DNA of 64,000 nucleotides from Cyclobacteriaceae bacterium (GCA_016787725.1 JAEUTZ010000016.1:124001-188000); one strand, 5' to 3'; numbered from the stretch's first letter, positions 17,902 to 28,659 are shown. The notes: generated from the letters alone by a model not told the origin. Numbers and translations: made by a program.

Positions 17902-19167
17902 ATGTTCGACACAAAAGCTCCATTAGCAGAACGCATGCGGCCTTCGAAGCTCGAAGACCTGATTGGGCAGGAGCATCTGGTGGGACCGGAAGGGATAATT
18001 CGCAAAGCCATTGTTACCGGAAATGTTCCCTCCATGATTTTGTGGGGTCCACCCGGTGTTGGAAAAACTACCATTGCGAACATCATCGCCAATGAAGTGA
18101 AGCGTCCCTTTCATATGCTCAGCGCAGTAAGTGCGGGGGTGAAGGATGTGCGCGAGGTAATCGACCATGCCAAACGGGCCAGCCGGGTGATTTTGTTTAT
18201 TGATGAAATTCATCGATTTAATAAGTCGCAACAGGATGCTCTTTTAGGGGCCGTTGAGAAGGGAACAATTACATTGATTGGTGCCACTACGGAGAATCCC
18301 TCCTTTGAAGTGAACTCGGCATTATTATCCCGATGCCAGGTGTATACCCTGAAGGCATTGAATGAAACCGATCTGATCAAGCTTGTACAACAGGCCCTGG
18401 TGAAAGACACGGAACTAAAAAGTCGCACCATTCGAATAAAGGAGCATCAAGCCTTAATCAATATCAGCGGGGGCGATGCCCGCAAATTATTAAACCTGGT
18501 AGATCTGATCAGCGAATCGGTAACGGGTGATATTGAAATTACGGATGACCTGGTGATGCAGGTGGCACAGAAGCATATAGCCCTTTATGATAAAAGTGGG
18601 GAACAGCATTATGACATCATTTCGGCATTTATAAAATCCATCCGCGGAAGCGATCCGAATGCGGCCGTTTATTACCTCGCCCGTATGATTGAGGGAGGTG
18701 AGGATGTAAAATTCATTGCCCGAAGACTGGTAATTCTGGCATCGGAGGATATTGGCAATGCCAACCCCACTGCCTTGGTGATGGCCACCACTGCGTTTCA
18801 GGCGGTCAATGTGATTGGTTATCCGGAAGCCAGGATCATCCTTTCTCAATGCGCCATTTATCTGGCCACTTCACCCAAGAGCAATTCCAGTTACATGGCT
18901 ATTGAAAGCGCCTTGGGTGCGGTGAAGCAATGGGGCGATCTCTCCGTACCGTTGGCCATACGCAATGCACCAACCAAATTGATGAAAGACCTGGAGTATG
19001 GAAAGGGGTATCAATATGCCCACGACTTTCGTAACAACTTTGTACCGATGGAATTTTTACCGGACGAAATCAAAAACACAAAGTTTTATGAACCTGGAAA
19101 AAATCCACGCGAAGAGGAGCTGCGAAATTATTTGAAGAAATTGTGGGATAAGAAGTATAATTATTAA
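17902..19167 (+). CDS. rarA: Replication-associated recombination protein A (RarA/MgsA AAA+ ATPase)
   Basis: This is a 421-residue clamp-loader-like AAA+ ATPase acting at stalled replication forks. Features are [18 protein letters not shown], Walker A GPPGVGKT (49-56), Walker [11 protein letters not shown], and sensor 1 [12 protein letters not shown]. The RarA-specific C-terminal tetramerisation domain is also present ([33 protein letters not shown], then [10 protein letters not shown]). The frame is open 57 bp further upstream from a TTG, but [14 protein letters not shown] matches the usual N-terminus and lies just after the DUF3667 stop. Length is normal for the family. Confidence 0.96.
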   Translation: MFDTKAPLAERMRPSKLEDLIGQEHLVGPEGIIRKAIVTGNVPSMILWGPPGVGKTTIANIIANEVKRPFHMLSAVSAGVKDVREVIDHAKRASRVILFIDEIHRFNKSQQDALLGAVEKGTITLIGATTENPSFEVNSALLSRCQVYTLKALNETDLIKLVQQALVKDTELKSRTIRIKEHQALINISGGDARKLLNLVDLISESVTGDIEITDDLVMQVAQKHIALYDKSGEQHYDIISAFIKSIRGSDPNAAVYYLARMIEGGEDVKFIARRLVILASEDIGNANPTALVMATTAFQAVNVIGYPEARIILSQCAIYLATSPKSNSSYMAIESALGAVKQWGDLSVPLAIRNAPTKLMKDLEYGKGYQYAHDFRNNFVPMEFLPDEIKNTKFYEPGKNPREEELRNYLKKLWDKKYNY

Positions 19168-19226
19168 CAGAGAATTTAGTTTTAAAGGCGCTGGCCGTAC
19201 CAGTAGCCAATTACCAATAGCCCGTT

Positions 19227-21305
19227 ATGCAGCGTTTGTTATTTGAATCCTCATCCTATTTCATTTTTCTGTGTGCAGCGGTGGCCTTTGGGTATGCTTT
19301 TATTTTATACCGCGCGCGCCACACCTGGAGTAAGCAAGTTAATCGTTTACTCTTCGGGTTGCGGGCCCTCCTTGTTTTCCTGCTGGCCATGTTGTTGCTG
19401 GGGCCTATTATTAAATTAATCACCAATCAATATGAAAAGCCGACCTGGGTGTTTTTGATGGATTCATCCTCTTCTGTGGCGCAGGGAGTCGATTCCGTGG
19501 GGATCACCCGGATCGAGAGCGAATTACAAGAAGCCCGCATGGCACTTCAGGATAATGGCTATGAAGTAGCGTGGACCGACCTTGGGGGCGAGTCGTTGGA
19601 ACAGCTTGAATTTAAAATGCCCACCTCCGATCTCCACCGTGGAATTCAAAACATCATTCATCAATATGAAGGTCGTAACCTCGCAGGTGTGGTGTTGCTG
19701 TCGGATGGAATCTATAATTCGGGTGCCTCTCCGTTGTATTCACCGGTGCGTGTACCGGTGTCCGTAATTGGCGTTGGCGACACGATTGCACGCACGGACC
19801 TGGTGTTGAAGAATGTTGCTTACAATAAAGTGGCGTATGAAGGAAATAAATTTCCCGTGCGGGCGCAGGTGTTGTTGCAAGGGGTCGGGAATCAGGATGT
19901 CGCGGTAACCATTTCCAAGGCTGGAAAGGTACTCTTCACCCAACAAAAACCAGCTGCCGGCAAATCGTTGCTCGATTTTGATTTTCAACTGGAGGCTACC
20001 GAGAAGGGGATGCAACGGTATGATCTTTCCGTGCGGCCAGTGGTAGCCGAACGCAATCTCCGAAACAATACAGCCAGTATTTTTATTGAGATCGTGGAGG
20101 GGAAGAAGAAGATTGTCATGATTGCCCCGGCCCCACACCCGGATATCAAGGCACTGAAAACCGTGGTCGAAAAAAATTCCAACTATGAATTTGTGGTGCA
20201 CATCCCGGGGGTGGAAGAGGCGGATGCGGCTTTGTTAAAGCCGGGTGCTGCGGAACTCTTTATTTTCCATCAGGTGGCTGATGTATTGGGGAAAACAACA
20301 ACGTTATTCCAATCCCTATACAAAAGTAATTCCTCAGTGTTGTTGATGATCGGAAGTGGTACCAACCTTCGGCAGCTGCCGGCCTACGAGGTGCCTATTC
20401 AATTTGAATCCTACGGAGGGCAGTGGGACGATGTTACTCCCGTGGTCAACAGTAACTTTAGAGACTTTAGCTTTTCAGAAAATAGCAACGGAGTTTTTGC
20501 TCGCTACCCACCGGCCGATGTACCCTTCGGAAAATTTTCCTGGCCCGCTTCAGCCAATGTATTGTTGTACCAACGAATCGGGAGTGTGAATACGGACCGG
20601 CCCCTGTTGATGGTGTGGCCGGACAACAACCGGAAAATTGCGGTTTTGATGGGCGAAGGAATCTGGCGGTGGCGACTTAATGAATTTGCTGATACCGGAA
20701 ACACCCTGGTATTTGATGAACTTTTTTCAAAGCTGGTGCAATACCTCAGCACCCTGGAAGACAAGCGGAAGTTCCGGTGCTATCCGCTTCAAAATGAATT
20801 TTCTGATGCCGAACCAGTCGTTTTTGAAAGTCAGGTGTATAACGATTTGTTTGAGCTTGTGTATGGAAACACGATCACACTGGAGGTGCGGAACGAGCAG
20901 GGGGAAGTACTCAAGTATAATTATGTAACGAGCCCGGGCGGTGCGCGCTATCGCATAGGCGGCTTGAAGGAGGGAGTCTATCGCTATAAAGCCTCGACTT
21001 TGATCAACAATAAAACGGAGGAAGTTACGGGTCAGTTTTTAGTGAAGGCTCAAAATCTCGAAACACAAAACCTGACGGCCGACTTCGGCTTGCTGCGCGA
21101 CCTGGCCCGGCAAACGGGTGGGAAGTTTTATACGGCCAATCAAATCGGCACCCTTACCTCGGAGTTGCAGCAAGCGAAAGCAGCGAGTTTAATTCATTCC
21201 GAAGAAACCTTCAATCAACTCATCAACCTGAAGTGGGTGTTCTTTCTGCTCGTGATGTTGATCAGCATGGAATGGTTTATGAGGAAGTACCTGGGGAGTT
21301 ATTGA
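19227..21305 (+). CDS. VWA-domain membrane protein
   Basis: This is a 692-residue protein. Two N-terminal membrane helices (about 8-29 and 42-66) are followed by a von Willebrand factor A-like domain with a MIDAS-type stretch MDSSSSVAQ near residue 78 and VVLLSDGIYNSG. A periplasmic beta-rich middle comes next, and a single C-terminal helix (WVFFLLVMLISMEWF) ends in a short tail. This architecture (anchor, VWA, Ig-like regions, C-terminal helix) is seen in a Bacteroidota family annotated only as VWA domain-containing. A role in extracytoplasmic assembly or signalling is inference. No MoxR-like ATPase gene is adjacent, unlike Bat/aerotolerance operons. Confidence 0.78.
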   Translation: MQRLLFESSSYFIFLCAAVAFGYAFILYRARHTWSKQVNRLLFGLRALLVFLLAMLLLGPIIKLITNQYEKPTWVFLMDSSSSVAQGVDSVGITRIESELQEARMALQDNGYEVAWTDLGGESLEQLEFKMPTSDLHRGIQNIIHQYEGRNLAGVVLLSDGIYNSGASPLYSPVRVPVSVIGVGDTIARTDLVLKNVAYNKVAYEGNKFPVRAQVLLQGVGNQDVAVTISKAGKVLFTQQKPAAGKSLLDFDFQLEATEKGMQRYDLSVRPVVAERNLRNNTASIFIEIVEGKKKIVMIAPAPHPDIKALKTVVEKNSNYEFVVHIPGVEEADAALLKPGAAELFIFHQVADVLGKTTTLFQSLYKSNSSVLLMIGSGTNLRQLPAYEVPIQFESYGGQWDDVTPVVNSNFRDFSFSENSNGVFARYPPADVPFGKFSWPASANVLLYQRIGSVNTDRPLLMVWPDNNRKIAVLMGEGIWRWRLNEFADTGNTLVFDELFSKLVQYLSTLEDKRKFRCYPLQNEFSDAEPVVFESQVYNDLFELVYGNTITLEVRNEQGEVLKYNYVTSPGGARYRIGGLKEGVYRYKASTLINNKTEEVTGQFLVKAQNLETQNLTADFGLLRDLARQTGGKFYTANQIGTLTSELQQAKAASLIHSEETFNQLINLKWVFFLLVMLISMEWFMRKYLGSY

Positions 21306-21373
21306 TTAAAGCGCTCATTTGTAATTCATCCTTGGATAACTTAACTTTAGTTTGTTATGAAGGTAACAATGAA

Positions 21374-22075
21374 GTGAAATCAATAATAACATTTTTATTG
21401 ATTGTTCTATCGTGCAGCTTTTCATTTGGGCAGCGTGTGCCGAAATTCTTTTTGGGCCTGGAGGTTGGCACCAACGTATCGAGTCTCAATAATTCTTCAG
21501 GGCAGGCAAGTGTTAGGTTAGGATTTTTAACTGGAGTAAGGGTGAATTATTTTCTACCTGGTAAGATAGGCTTAAGCGGAGGCTTGCTTTTTGCTCATGA
21601 GAGGACGTTTACTTCGAATCATCTTTTACTGACTGATTCCGCAAGTCTCTCTGCTGGTAAACTTGAAATCATGAATCGATTTTCGTGGTTAGAAATGCCC
21701 TTGTCTTTCGAATATTTTATTGTTGAAAAGGAAACATTCTCAATTTTTGTTGGTGCAGGCCTCTCCGTAGCCCGGCTAATTGATTCAGAAATGACCTTAA
21801 CTGCTCAGACTTCGACAGTTAATTCAATCACGTTATCTGACTATGACCAAGTAAGTCCTTGGAATATTTTTCCAGGAATTCAAGTTGGCATGTCAATGCA
21901 TCAGAAAAGCAGGTTAATCACCTGGGTTATTTTTATCCAATCATCTGTTCATGAGATTTATAAGGAGACGGTGCTAAATCCCAACCTCTCTTATGATGTA
22001 ATCAATAATACAGCTAAGTTAGGTGTGTTGGGAACTTCGCTTCGGTATTCGTTTCGAGTTTCAAAAATGAAATGA
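21374..22075 (+). CDS. Outer-membrane beta-barrel protein (PorT-like fold)
   Basis: This is a 233-residue protein read from a GTG start. The frame is open upstream into the VWA gene, but the signal peptide KSIITFLLIVLSCSFSFGQ begins exactly at this GTG, and no in-frame ATG gives a better one. The mature region FLGLEVGTNVSSLNN, VRLGFLTGVRVNYFLPGKIGLSGGLLFAHE and a C-terminal LGVLGTSLRYSFRV pattern match small 8-strand barrels (OMP_b-brl_2 type). The role is unknown. It is convergent with clpC, sharing a bidirectional terminator. Confidence 0.7.
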   Translation: MKSIITFLLIVLSCSFSFGQRVPKFFLGLEVGTNVSSLNNSSGQASVRLGFLTGVRVNYFLPGKIGLSGGLLFAHERTFTSNHLLLTDSASLSAGKLEIMNRFSWLEMPLSFEYFIVEKETFSIFVGAGLSVARLIDSEMTLTAQTSTVNSITLSDYDQVSPWNIFPGIQVGMSMHQKSRLITWVIFIQSSVHEIYKETVLNPNLSYDVINNTAKLGVLGTSLRYSFRVSKMK

Positions 22076-22094
22076 AACCCCTTATTAAAAGAAA

Positions 22095-22122
22095 AGGCTC
22101 ACTAAATTTAATTAGTGAGCCT
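22095..22122. terminator. Bidirectional terminator between barrel gene and clpC
   Basis: An 11-bp perfect stem (AGGCTCACTAA / TTAGTGAGCCT) has A-rich sequence on its left and T-rich sequence on its right, so it can terminate both convergent genes. Confidence 0.85.
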
Positions 22123-22141
22123 CTTATTCTAATTAATAATC

Positions 22142-24685
22142 TTATTCACTCTTCTTCTCCTTCGAAGAGGCTTTGGGTTTTTTGGCTTTGATTGTTAGCA
22201 CCTCACCGGTGCCTTCATAGTCTGCCAGAATGGTGCCGCCTTCCGGCACTTCGCCTTTCAGAATCTCTTCTGCCACCGGGTCTTCCAGGTACTTTTGAAT
22301 GGCTCGGTTTAACGGCCGCGCACCAAACTGCGGATCATATCCCTTCTCGGCCAAGAAGTCCTTGGCTTTTTCAGTAAGCTCCACATGGTAGCCCAGTGTA
22401 ATTATCCGGGCAAACAATTTGCCCAGGGTAATGTCAATAATCTTATGAATATGTTCGCGTTGCAGTGAGTTAAATACAATCACATCATCCAACCGGTTTA
22501 GAAATTCCGGGCTGAAGGCACGCTTCAAGGCGCTCTGAATGGTGGACTTCATGTGTTCCTCCTCGTTCTCACGCTTGGCGGATGTCGTAAATCCAATGCC
22601 CGCTCCAAAATCTTTCAGATCGCGTACCCCGATGTTGGAAGTCATAATGATGATGGTATTCCGGAAGTCAACCCTGCGGCCTAACCCATCTGTAAGAATT
22701 CCATCATCTAGCACCTGCAACAGAATATTAAATACATCCGGGTGTGCTTTCTCAATTTCATCCAGCAGCACCACGGAGTAGGGCTTTCTCCGAACTTTTT
22801 CAGTGAGCTGGCCTCCTTCTTCATATCCTACGTAACCGGGAGGTGCTCCTACCAGACGCGATACAGAAAATTTCTCCATGTACTCACTCATGTCAATGCG
22901 CACCAACGCATCATCCTTGTCGAACAAGTAGGTTGCCAACACCTTGGCTAATTCCGTTTTTCCTACTCCGGTTGGTCCCAGGAATATGAAGGAACCGATT
23001 GGCTTGCGGGGATCCTTTAGTCCTACACGGGTGCGTTGAATGGCTTTGGTCAATTTCTTGATCGCTTCCTCCTGGCCAATGACCCTACCGCTCAACTGAT
23101 CGCCCATGCCCAACAGCTTGTTACTTTCCTTTTGAGCAATGCGGTTGGCCGGAATACCCGTCATCATGCCGATTACGTCAGCAACATTATCCTCGGTAAC
23201 GGTATACTTTTCCGTGCGGGTTTTTTCTTCCCACCGGGCCTTCGCCAGGTCCAATTGTTCAATCAGTTTTTTCTCTTTGTCGCGCAGTTGAGCTGCCTCT
23301 TCATACTTCTGGCTTTTCACTACGCGATTTTTTTCTTTCTTCACGTCCTCAATCGCTTCTTCAAATTTCACGATCTCTTCCGGTACATGAATGTTATTGA
23401 TGTGAACACGCGCTCCGGCTTCGTCCATTACATCAATGGCCTTGTCGGGAAGGAACCGGTCGCTGATGTACCGGTCTGATAACTTCACACAGGCTTCCAG
23501 GGCTTCCTTGGTATAGCTTACGTGATGATGATCTTCGTATTTCTCTTTAATGTTTTCAAGAATCTGAATGGTTTCATCCACCGAAGTTGAATCGACCATT
23601 ACCATTTGAAACCTGCGTGCCAACGCACCGTCTTTTTCAATGTATTGACGATACTCATCCAGCGTGGTGGCTCCAATGCATTGAATTTCACCCCGCGCCA
23701 GTGCTGGTTTAAACATGTTGGATGCATCCAGTGAACCGGAAGCACCACCGGCACCCACAATCGTATGTAACTCATCAATGAACAGAATCACATCGGCCGA
23801 TTTTTCAAGTTCGTTCATCACAGCCTTCATCCGCTCTTCAAACTGACCGCGGTATTTCGTGCCGGCAACGAGTGAAGCCAGATCCAAGGTAACCACGCGT
23901 TTGCCAAACAGCACCCGCGATACTTTCTTTTGAATGATGCGCAAGGCAAGTCCTTCGGCAATAGCCGTTTTACCCACTCCGGGTTCCCCGATCAGAATCG
24001 GATTATTTTTCTTTCTGCGGCTCAGGATCTGAGCAACCCGCTCAATTTCTTTTTCACGCCCAACGATCGGGTCGAGTTTGTTCTCTTCAGCAAGTTTGGT
24101 CAGATCGCGCCCGAAATTATCAAGCACCGGAGTGCGCGACTTTTCGGTTCCTTTTTTCTCTTTGCCGCTACCCGGGTTGGCGGCACTTCCAAACATTTTG
24201 GAAGAATCATCATCCGGATCATCAGTGTCCGATGCGGATGTCGGTTGATCGTTTTGGTATTCCAGCATTTCTTTCACCACATCATAAGCTACGTCAAACT
24301 TATTCAGGATTTGCGTGCCCAGATTGTCGGGATCGCGCAGGATGGAAAGGAGCAGGTGCTCAGTGCCGATCAGTTGCGCTTTAAATATCTTGGCTTCCAG
24401 ATAGGTGATTTTCAACACTTTTTCAGAAGCTCTTGTTAACGGAATATTGGCCAGGTTTTTTATTTCATGCGTGGCTGTGCCCTTGGAAACTTTCTCTATC
24501 TCATTCCGCAATTCTTCCAGCGGCACCCCCAACTTCTTCAGCACTCCAACAGCAACCCCTTCCCCTTCGCGTATCATTCCCAACAGCAGGTGTTCCGTAC
24601 CGATGTAGTCATGACCCAGACGCAATGCTTCTTCCCGGCTTAAGGAGATGACCTCTTTCACACGGTTAGAAAATTTAGCTTCCAT
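22142..24685 (-). CDS. clpC: Clp protease ATP-binding subunit ClpC
   Basis: This is a ~847-residue class I Hsp100 unfoldase that feeds ClpP. Domains in order are: two Clp N repeats (about 1-145), a charged linker, AAA-1 with Walker A GEPGVGKT (about 233-240), a UVR-like middle region ([18 protein letters not shown]), AAA-2 with [12 protein letters not shown], and a C-terminal D2-small domain ([17 protein letters not shown]). I place the start at [12 protein letters not shown], the usual ClpC N-terminus. An ATG three codons upstream would leave almost no leader after the predicted promoter. No mcsA/mcsB/ctsR genes adjoin it. Confidence 0.96.
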   Translation of the reverse strand: MEAKFSNRVKEVISLSREEALRLGHDYIGTEHLLLGMIREGEGVAVGVLKKLGVPLEELRNEIEKVSKGTATHEIKNLANIPLTRASEKVLKITYLEAKIFKAQLIGTEHLLLSILRDPDNLGTQILNKFDVAYDVVKEMLEYQNDQPTSASDTDDPDDDSSKMFGSAANPGSGKEKKGTEKSRTPVLDNFGRDLTKLAEENKLDPIVGREKEIERVAQILSRRKKNNPILIGEPGVGKTAIAEGLALRIIQKKVSRVLFGKRVVTLDLASLVAGTKYRGQFEERMKAVMNELEKSADVILFIDELHTIVGAGGASGSLDASNMFKPALARGEIQCIGATTLDEYRQYIEKDGALARRFQMVMVDSTSVDETIQILENIKEKYEDHHHVSYTKEALEACVKLSDRYISDRFLPDKAIDVMDEAGARVHINNIHVPEEIVKFEEAIEDVKKEKNRVVKSQKYEEAAQLRDKEKKLIEQLDLAKARWEEKTRTEKYTVTEDNVADVIGMMTGIPANRIAQKESNKLLGMGDQLSGRVIGQEEAIKKLTKAIQRTRVGLKDPRKPIGSFIFLGPTGVGKTELAKVLATYLFDKDDALVRIDMSEYMEKFSVSRLVGAPPGYVGYEEGGQLTEKVRRKPYSVVLLDEIEKAHPDVFNILLQVLDDGILTDGLGRRVDFRNTIIIMTSNIGVRDLKDFGAGIGFTTSAKRENEEEHMKSTIQSALKRAFSPEFLNRLDDVIVFNSLQREHIHKIIDITLGKLFARIITLGYHVELTEKAKDFLAEKGYDPQFGARPLNRAIQKYLEDPVAEEILKGEVPEGGTILADYEGTGEVLTIKAKKPKASSKEKKSE

Positions 24686-24705
24686 ATTTGGCATATCTAA
24701 TATTG

Positions 24706-24737
24706 TAAATGTAAAGTTTTAACGGTGATTAATCAAA
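24706..24737 (-). promoter_or_regulatory. Promoter of clpC
   Basis: On the minus strand TTTG (24737-24734), 20 bp, then TACATTTA (24713-24706) fits the Bacteroidota pattern TTTG-N19/20-TAnnTTTG with one mismatch. Transcription would begin near 24700, giving a leader of about 15 nt to the chosen start. Confidence 0.65.
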
Positions 24738-24813
24738 AAAGCCGGTACCGCCAGACCGGACAAATATCTCACCGAAACCGTTGGATACTTAACGCAGTGG
24801 CGATTTTATTTGT

Positions 24814-25446
24814 TCAATCTTTATTCTGTGACGCTAACAGTAGGGAACCGGCCCGCGGTCCCTCACAAAACAAAAGGTCAAGCAGGCTGAGATTGGCTAC
24901 AAATTGGTTGCCAAAAACCTGATAATAAGGTTTCGGCTGATAGTAAGTACGGTTGGAAAATGGAATTTTGGCCAGAATCGTTGAGCGTAAGTCAATTAGG
25001 CCGGGGTCAGGTATTTTTTTGAAGGCCTCGCTTTCTGTAATCATCGGCTGGTGACGGATACATTTCAGACAGAATGACAGCAGTTCTTTGTTCAGGTCAA
25101 ACAGGAACTTGTGGCCGGTGTAAATGATTTTGTTTAATTCATCTGCGTAGTGCTCATAATAAGGGGCCTTGCCATAAGCAGACTCCAGCGTGCGCCAATG
25201 GTTGTTTTGCCATTTTATTGAATAGTCAATGCGAACGTCTTTGATGGTTACCTTGCCGTGTTTATCCGTGAGGGGGATCACCAACATTTCAACACCCTGG
25301 GCGGTGTGAATGTAACACCGGTTTCGGTAGCTCTGCTTAACATAGTGTTCGTGCTTCTCCAGTTGGATGCGATCGTATTGTTGCAGGAGGGTAAAGTACT
25401 CCAGACAGGGAAGGTAGTGCAAGTCAATGAGCAGGGTTTTACGCAT
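24814..25446 (-). CDS. WbqC-like family protein
   Basis: This is a 210-residue cytosolic protein. Characteristic pieces are the N-terminal LIDLHYLPCLEYFTLL (family pattern: an early hydrophobic strand followed by P-x-x-x-Y-F), YRNRCYIHTAQGVEMLVIPL, and NNHWRTLESAYGKAPYYEHYADEL. These identify the WbqC family, whose members often sit near glycan genes but lack a proven activity. It begins 8 bp after the Sua5/YrdC gene, so the two are probably co-transcribed. The last residues GSLLLASQNKD are variable. Confidence 0.82.
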   Translation of the reverse strand: MRKTLLIDLHYLPCLEYFTLLQQYDRIQLEKHEHYVKQSYRNRCYIHTAQGVEMLVIPLTDKHGKVTIKDVRIDYSIKWQNNHWRTLESAYGKAPYYEHYADELNKIIYTGHKFLFDLNKELLSFCLKCIRHQPMITESEAFKKIPDPGLIDLRSTILAKIPFSNRTYYQPKPYYQVFGNQFVANLSLLDLLFCEGPRAGSLLLASQNKD

Positions 25447-25454
25447 GGCTTAAT

Positions 25455-26078
25455 CTACCAATCAAAAACACCGAGGCCCTGGCGTGTTACCTCGGGCTGC
25501 CCCAGAGTAAAGTCAACAATGGTGGAGGGGATGTTCCCGCCAGTTCCGCCATCAACGACCAGGTCCACCCGGTGTTTGAAATCTTCATGGATTTCTTCCG
25601 GATCGGTGGTATATTCCTTTATCTCATCATCATCTTTAATGGAAGAGGTAATGAGCGGATTATTCAACAGATGGACAATCGCGAGTGGAATTGGGTGGGC
25701 AGGTATTCTTATCCCAACGGTCTTTTTATTAACATCCAGAATTTTAGGCACCTGACTGCTTGATTCAAAGAGGAAGGTGAAAGGCCCCGGTAAAAGTTTT
25801 TTTAATATTTTGAACTCAGGTGTGTCAAGCCGTTTCACGTATTTTGAAATGTGACTCAGGTCGTTGCAGATAAATGACAGATTTAATTTTTGAGGCTTCA
25901 CTCCGGTGATGTGGCACAAGCGTTCTACCGCCCTGCGGTTCATCAGGTCGCATCCAATTCCGTAAATGGTATCGGTAGGATAAACAATCACTCCCCCTGC
26001 TTTCAGGAGGTCCACGACCCGGGATATTTTTCTGGGTTCAGGATTGACCGGATGAATGGACAACAGTTCAGCAGCCAT
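25455..26078 (-). CDS. L-threonylcarbamoyladenylate synthase (Sua5/YrdC/YciO)
   Basis: This is a 207-residue enzyme making threonylcarbamoyl-AMP, the precursor of the t6A modification at position 37 of ANN-decoding tRNAs. YrdC-domain motifs are [58 protein letters not shown] and [10 protein letters not shown]. The length corresponds to the single-domain YrdC/YciO form without the Sua5 C-terminal extension. The K-x-R nucleotide motif of TsaC is not strictly kept (KPQKLNLSF), so it may be the YciO-like paralogue; the tRNA role is then less certain. Confidence 0.85.
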   Translation of the reverse strand: MAAELLSIHPVNPEPRKISRVVDLLKAGGVIVYPTDTIYGIGCDLMNRRAVERLCHITGVKPQKLNLSFICNDLSHISKYVKRLDTPEFKILKKLLPGPFTFLFESSSQVPKILDVNKKTVGIRIPAHPIPLAIVHLLNNPLITSSIKDDDEIKEYTTDPEEIHEDFKHRVDLVVDGGTGGNIPSTIVDFTLGQPEVTRQGLGVFDW

Positions 26079-26132
26079 AACCCGTGCAAGTTAAACCAAA
26101 TCTGTGGTGTGTCGCATCTACCGTCATTTTAC

Positions 26133-26140
26133 TAACTTTG
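26133..26140 (+). promoter_or_regulatory. Promoter -7 element of mltG
   Basis: TAACTTTG is an exact TAnnTTTG match 18 bp before the mltG ATG. No TTTG lies at the expected -33 distance, so the upstream half is weak. The predicted leader is about 10 nt. Confidence 0.5.
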
Positions 26141-26157
26141 AAACTCGAATTTTCTTT

Positions 26158-27213
26158 ATGGCCGATATTTCAAGAACGAAGCTGGCGTTTTTTCTCATTT
26201 CCTCTACGCTGCTGATCACGTTTGTCTTCTATGCGTATCAGATCGTATACACCCCGAACATTCTGGTTGACCGTGATGATCGCACCTTTATCATACGAAG
26301 TGGGTATACCTTCAGAAAGGTTCAGGAAGAGTTAGGAAAGGGTGGCTTTGTAAACGATATGGTTTCGTTTAGCTTTTTAGCACGACTGAAAGACTACGAT
26401 CGGCACATTATGCCGGGCCGGTATCAACTCAGGCGCAACATGACGAATCTTGAAGCGCTGGCGGTTTTGAATTCAGGCCAGCGACAGGCGGTGAAAGTGA
26501 CTTTTACAAATGTGCGCCTGATCGATGAACTGGGGGAGAAGATTACCAAAAATCTTGGAGTAACACCCACTGAATTTGACAGGGCGCTTGATAAATTTCT
26601 GGAAACCAATACAGAGGGGTTCACTAAGGAAAACGTCATCAGTTTGTTTTTGCCCAACACCTATGAGGTGTATTATAATGTCTTGCCGGAGGAACTTATC
26701 GATCGGATGCACGAGGAGTATAATCGGTTTTGGGACGAAGAGCGCCAGAGCCAAGCGAAGGCCATCGGGTTAACTCCTTTGGAAATCTCGACTCTCGCTT
26801 CCATCGTTCAGGCTGAAAGTGTGAAGCAAGAAGAGGCACCGATAATTGCTGGACTTTATATTAATCGATTGAAAAAGGGAATTCCGTTACAAGCGGACCC
26901 TACACTTGTTTTTGCAGCCAAAGATTTTACCATCAAACGCGTGCTAAACGAACACAAGGAAATTGATTCACCTTATAATACGTATAAAAATGCAGGCTTG
27001 CCACCGGGCCCCATCAACATGCCACAGATTGCTACCCTGGAAGCGGTCTTGAATTACCAACAGCATGACTATATCTATATGTGTGCGCGCGAAGATTTTT
27101 CAGGATTTCACAATTTTGCGACAACCCTTACTGAGCACAATAGAAATGCAAGACGATACCAGCAGGCGCTGACCATTGAGATTCAGAAAGGAAGAGCCGC
27201 AGCCCGTAAATAA
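26158..27213 (+). CDS. mltG: Endolytic peptidoglycan transglycosylase MltG
   Basis: This is a 351-residue single-pass inner-membrane enzyme that cleaves nascent glycan strands and helps set their length. A membrane anchor lies at ~9-30, then a LysM-like stretch (FIIRSGYTFRKVQEELGKGGF) and the YceG domain. LFLPNTYEVYYN and ASIVQAESVKQEE carry the catalytic Glu220; NRLKKGIPLQADPTLVFA and SPYNTYKNAGLPPGPINMP follow. The start MADISRTK is preferred over an upstream frame start because a -7 promoter element lies in between. The stop codon overlaps the next ATG by one base. Confidence 0.95.
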   Translation: MADISRTKLAFFLISSTLLITFVFYAYQIVYTPNILVDRDDRTFIIRSGYTFRKVQEELGKGGFVNDMVSFSFLARLKDYDRHIMPGRYQLRRNMTNLEALAVLNSGQRQAVKVTFTNVRLIDELGEKITKNLGVTPTEFDRALDKFLETNTEGFTKENVISLFLPNTYEVYYNVLPEELIDRMHEEYNRFWDEERQSQAKAIGLTPLEISTLASIVQAESVKQEEAPIIAGLYINRLKKGIPLQADPTLVFAAKDFTIKRVLNEHKEIDSPYNTYKNAGLPPGPINMPQIATLEAVLNYQQHDYIYMCAREDFSGFHNFATTLTEHNRNARRYQQALTIEIQKGRAAARK

Positions 27214-27620
27214 TGTATACTTCTGAAACCTACATCCGCGTTCGATACGGTGAGACCGACCAGATGGGGTATGTCTACTATGGTAATTATGCAATGTATT
27301 ATGAAGTGGGTAGGGTGGAGGCCCTGCGAAAGTTGGGATTAACTTATAAAGAACTGGAAGAGATGGGGGTGATGATGCCGGTACTTGAAAACCGATCTAA
27401 ATTTATATCGGCTGCCTTGTATGACGACAATTTAAAGGTGGTTACGACCATTCGTGAGAAACCCGGTGTGCGAATAAAGTTTGAGTACGATATTTTCAAT
27501 GGCGAAGGTGTATTGATCCATCAGGGTGAAACCATGCTCGCGTTTGTTGACAAAAAGACGGGAAGACCTTGTCGGCCCCCGCAAGTTTTTATGAACGTAT
27601 TGAAGCCTTACTTTTCATGA
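27213..27620 (+). CDS. YbgC-type acyl-CoA thioesterase (4HBT hotdog)
   Basis: This is a 135-residue single hotdog domain. RYGETDQMGYVYYGNYAMYYEVGRVEAL carries the catalytic Asp16 of the YbgC/FadM 4-hydroxybenzoyl-CoA thioesterase type. The rest (ENRSKFISAALYDDNLKVVTTI and GETMLAFVDKKTGRPCRPP) follows the family. It probably hydrolyses short or medium acyl-CoA or acyl-ACP in the cytosol. It overlaps mltG by one base and the next gene by four (ATGA), so the three genes form a tightly coupled unit. Confidence 0.92.
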   Translation: MYTSETYIRVRYGETDQMGYVYYGNYAMYYEVGRVEALRKLGLTYKELEEMGVMMPVLENRSKFISAALYDDNLKVVTTIREKPGVRIKFEYDIFNGEGVLIHQGETMLAFVDKKTGRPCRPPQVFMNVLKPYFS

Positions 27621-28612
27621 AGTATGTAACCCGGAAGCGGATCCTGGAGTTTTCAACTGCCCGCACCAGCAGACGGTGGTTAAAGAAAATCAAGTTTAGG
27701 CGATTTGGAAATCTATCACTTTACAAGTTCTTAAAGATTTTTCTGCACAACATTGATGAAGATGAGATCCTGGACCGTTCCAATGGAGTCGCATTCAATT
27801 TCATCATGGCCATTTTCCCGGCCGTTATTTTTATGTTTACGTTAATTCCCTACATCACCAGTTTTTTTCCATCCATCACCAATGAAACGATCCTTGTGTT
27901 TTTGGGAAATTATCTTCCGCCCAGCATGAATGAAGTAATCTCTTCAACAGTGCTTGATATCGTTAACAATCAGCGAGGCGGCCTGTTGACCCTCGGCTTC
28001 TTCTTTGCCTTGTATCTGGCCACCAACGGAATGCAGGCGTTGATGCGCGCATTCAATGCCTGCTATCGTACGGTGGAAAGACGAAATCCCTTCAAAATGA
28101 GGTTAACGGCAACTGGCCTTACACTCATGCTTGCCTTCGTGTTGCTGTTGGCGGTAGCGTTGTTGATTGTGGGTCAACTGGTGCTCGAATATATGATTGA
28201 GAATATTTCCCAATTTAGTGCACTTAACCTGGATGATTATACCATCCAGTTCATCTTCGTGTTGCGTTTTATTGTGATCTTTATTGTATTCTTTATAGCG
28301 ATTTCGTTCATCTATTATTTCGGTCCGGCAGTACACTACAACTGGAATTTCTTTTCGGTTGGTTCGTTGATTGCCACGCTGGCCACACTGGCGATATCGT
28401 ACGGGTTTTCCTTTTATATCACCAATTTTGGAAGTTACAATAAGGTGTATGGGTCCATTGGCGCATTAATTGCGCTGATGATCTGGATACAACTGGTAAC
28501 CCTTGTTCTTCTTTTTGGATACGAGATTAATGCCAGTTTGCACTACGGCCAAAAGCTGGAAGCCGTGAATGAAAACCTGAAAAAAAACCGCCTGATAAAA
28601 GCCATGCGGTAA
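27617..28612 (+). CDS. YihY/BrkB family inner-membrane protein
   Basis: This is a 331-residue protein with about six membrane segments. The N-terminal cytosolic ~55 residues are basic, then NGVAFNFIMAIFPAVIFMFTLIPYI. Next come a long loop LSSTVLDIVNNQRGGLLTLGFFFALYLATNGMQALMRAFNACY and the C-terminal GSIGALIALMIWIQLVTLVLLFGYEINA. These are the signatures of the YihY/virulence factor BrkB family (formerly mis-called RNase BN). The function is unclear; a role in lipid transport has been suggested for family members. ATG overlaps the thioesterase stop (ATGA); longer in-frame starts lie inside that gene. Confidence 0.92.
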   Translation: MKYVTRKRILEFSTARTSRRWLKKIKFRRFGNLSLYKFLKIFLHNIDEDEILDRSNGVAFNFIMAIFPAVIFMFTLIPYITSFFPSITNETILVFLGNYLPPSMNEVISSTVLDIVNNQRGGLLTLGFFFALYLATNGMQALMRAFNACYRTVERRNPFKMRLTATGLTLMLAFVLLLAVALLIVGQLVLEYMIENISQFSALNLDDYTIQFIFVLRFIVIFIVFFIAISFIYYFGPAVHYNWNFFSVGSLIATLATLAISYGFSFYITNFGSYNKVYGSIGALIALMIWIQLVTLVLLFGYEINASLHYGQKLEAVNENLKKNRLIKAMR

Positions 28613-28659
28613 ACGCTGATGACATAGGGTTGTCAGGAACGCTCGCTTAATTTGCCTCC

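Noticed and set aside
22192-24651. Plus-strand frames opposite clpC
   Set aside because: They are shadows of the clpC coding sequence with no family resemblance, signal peptide or promoter.
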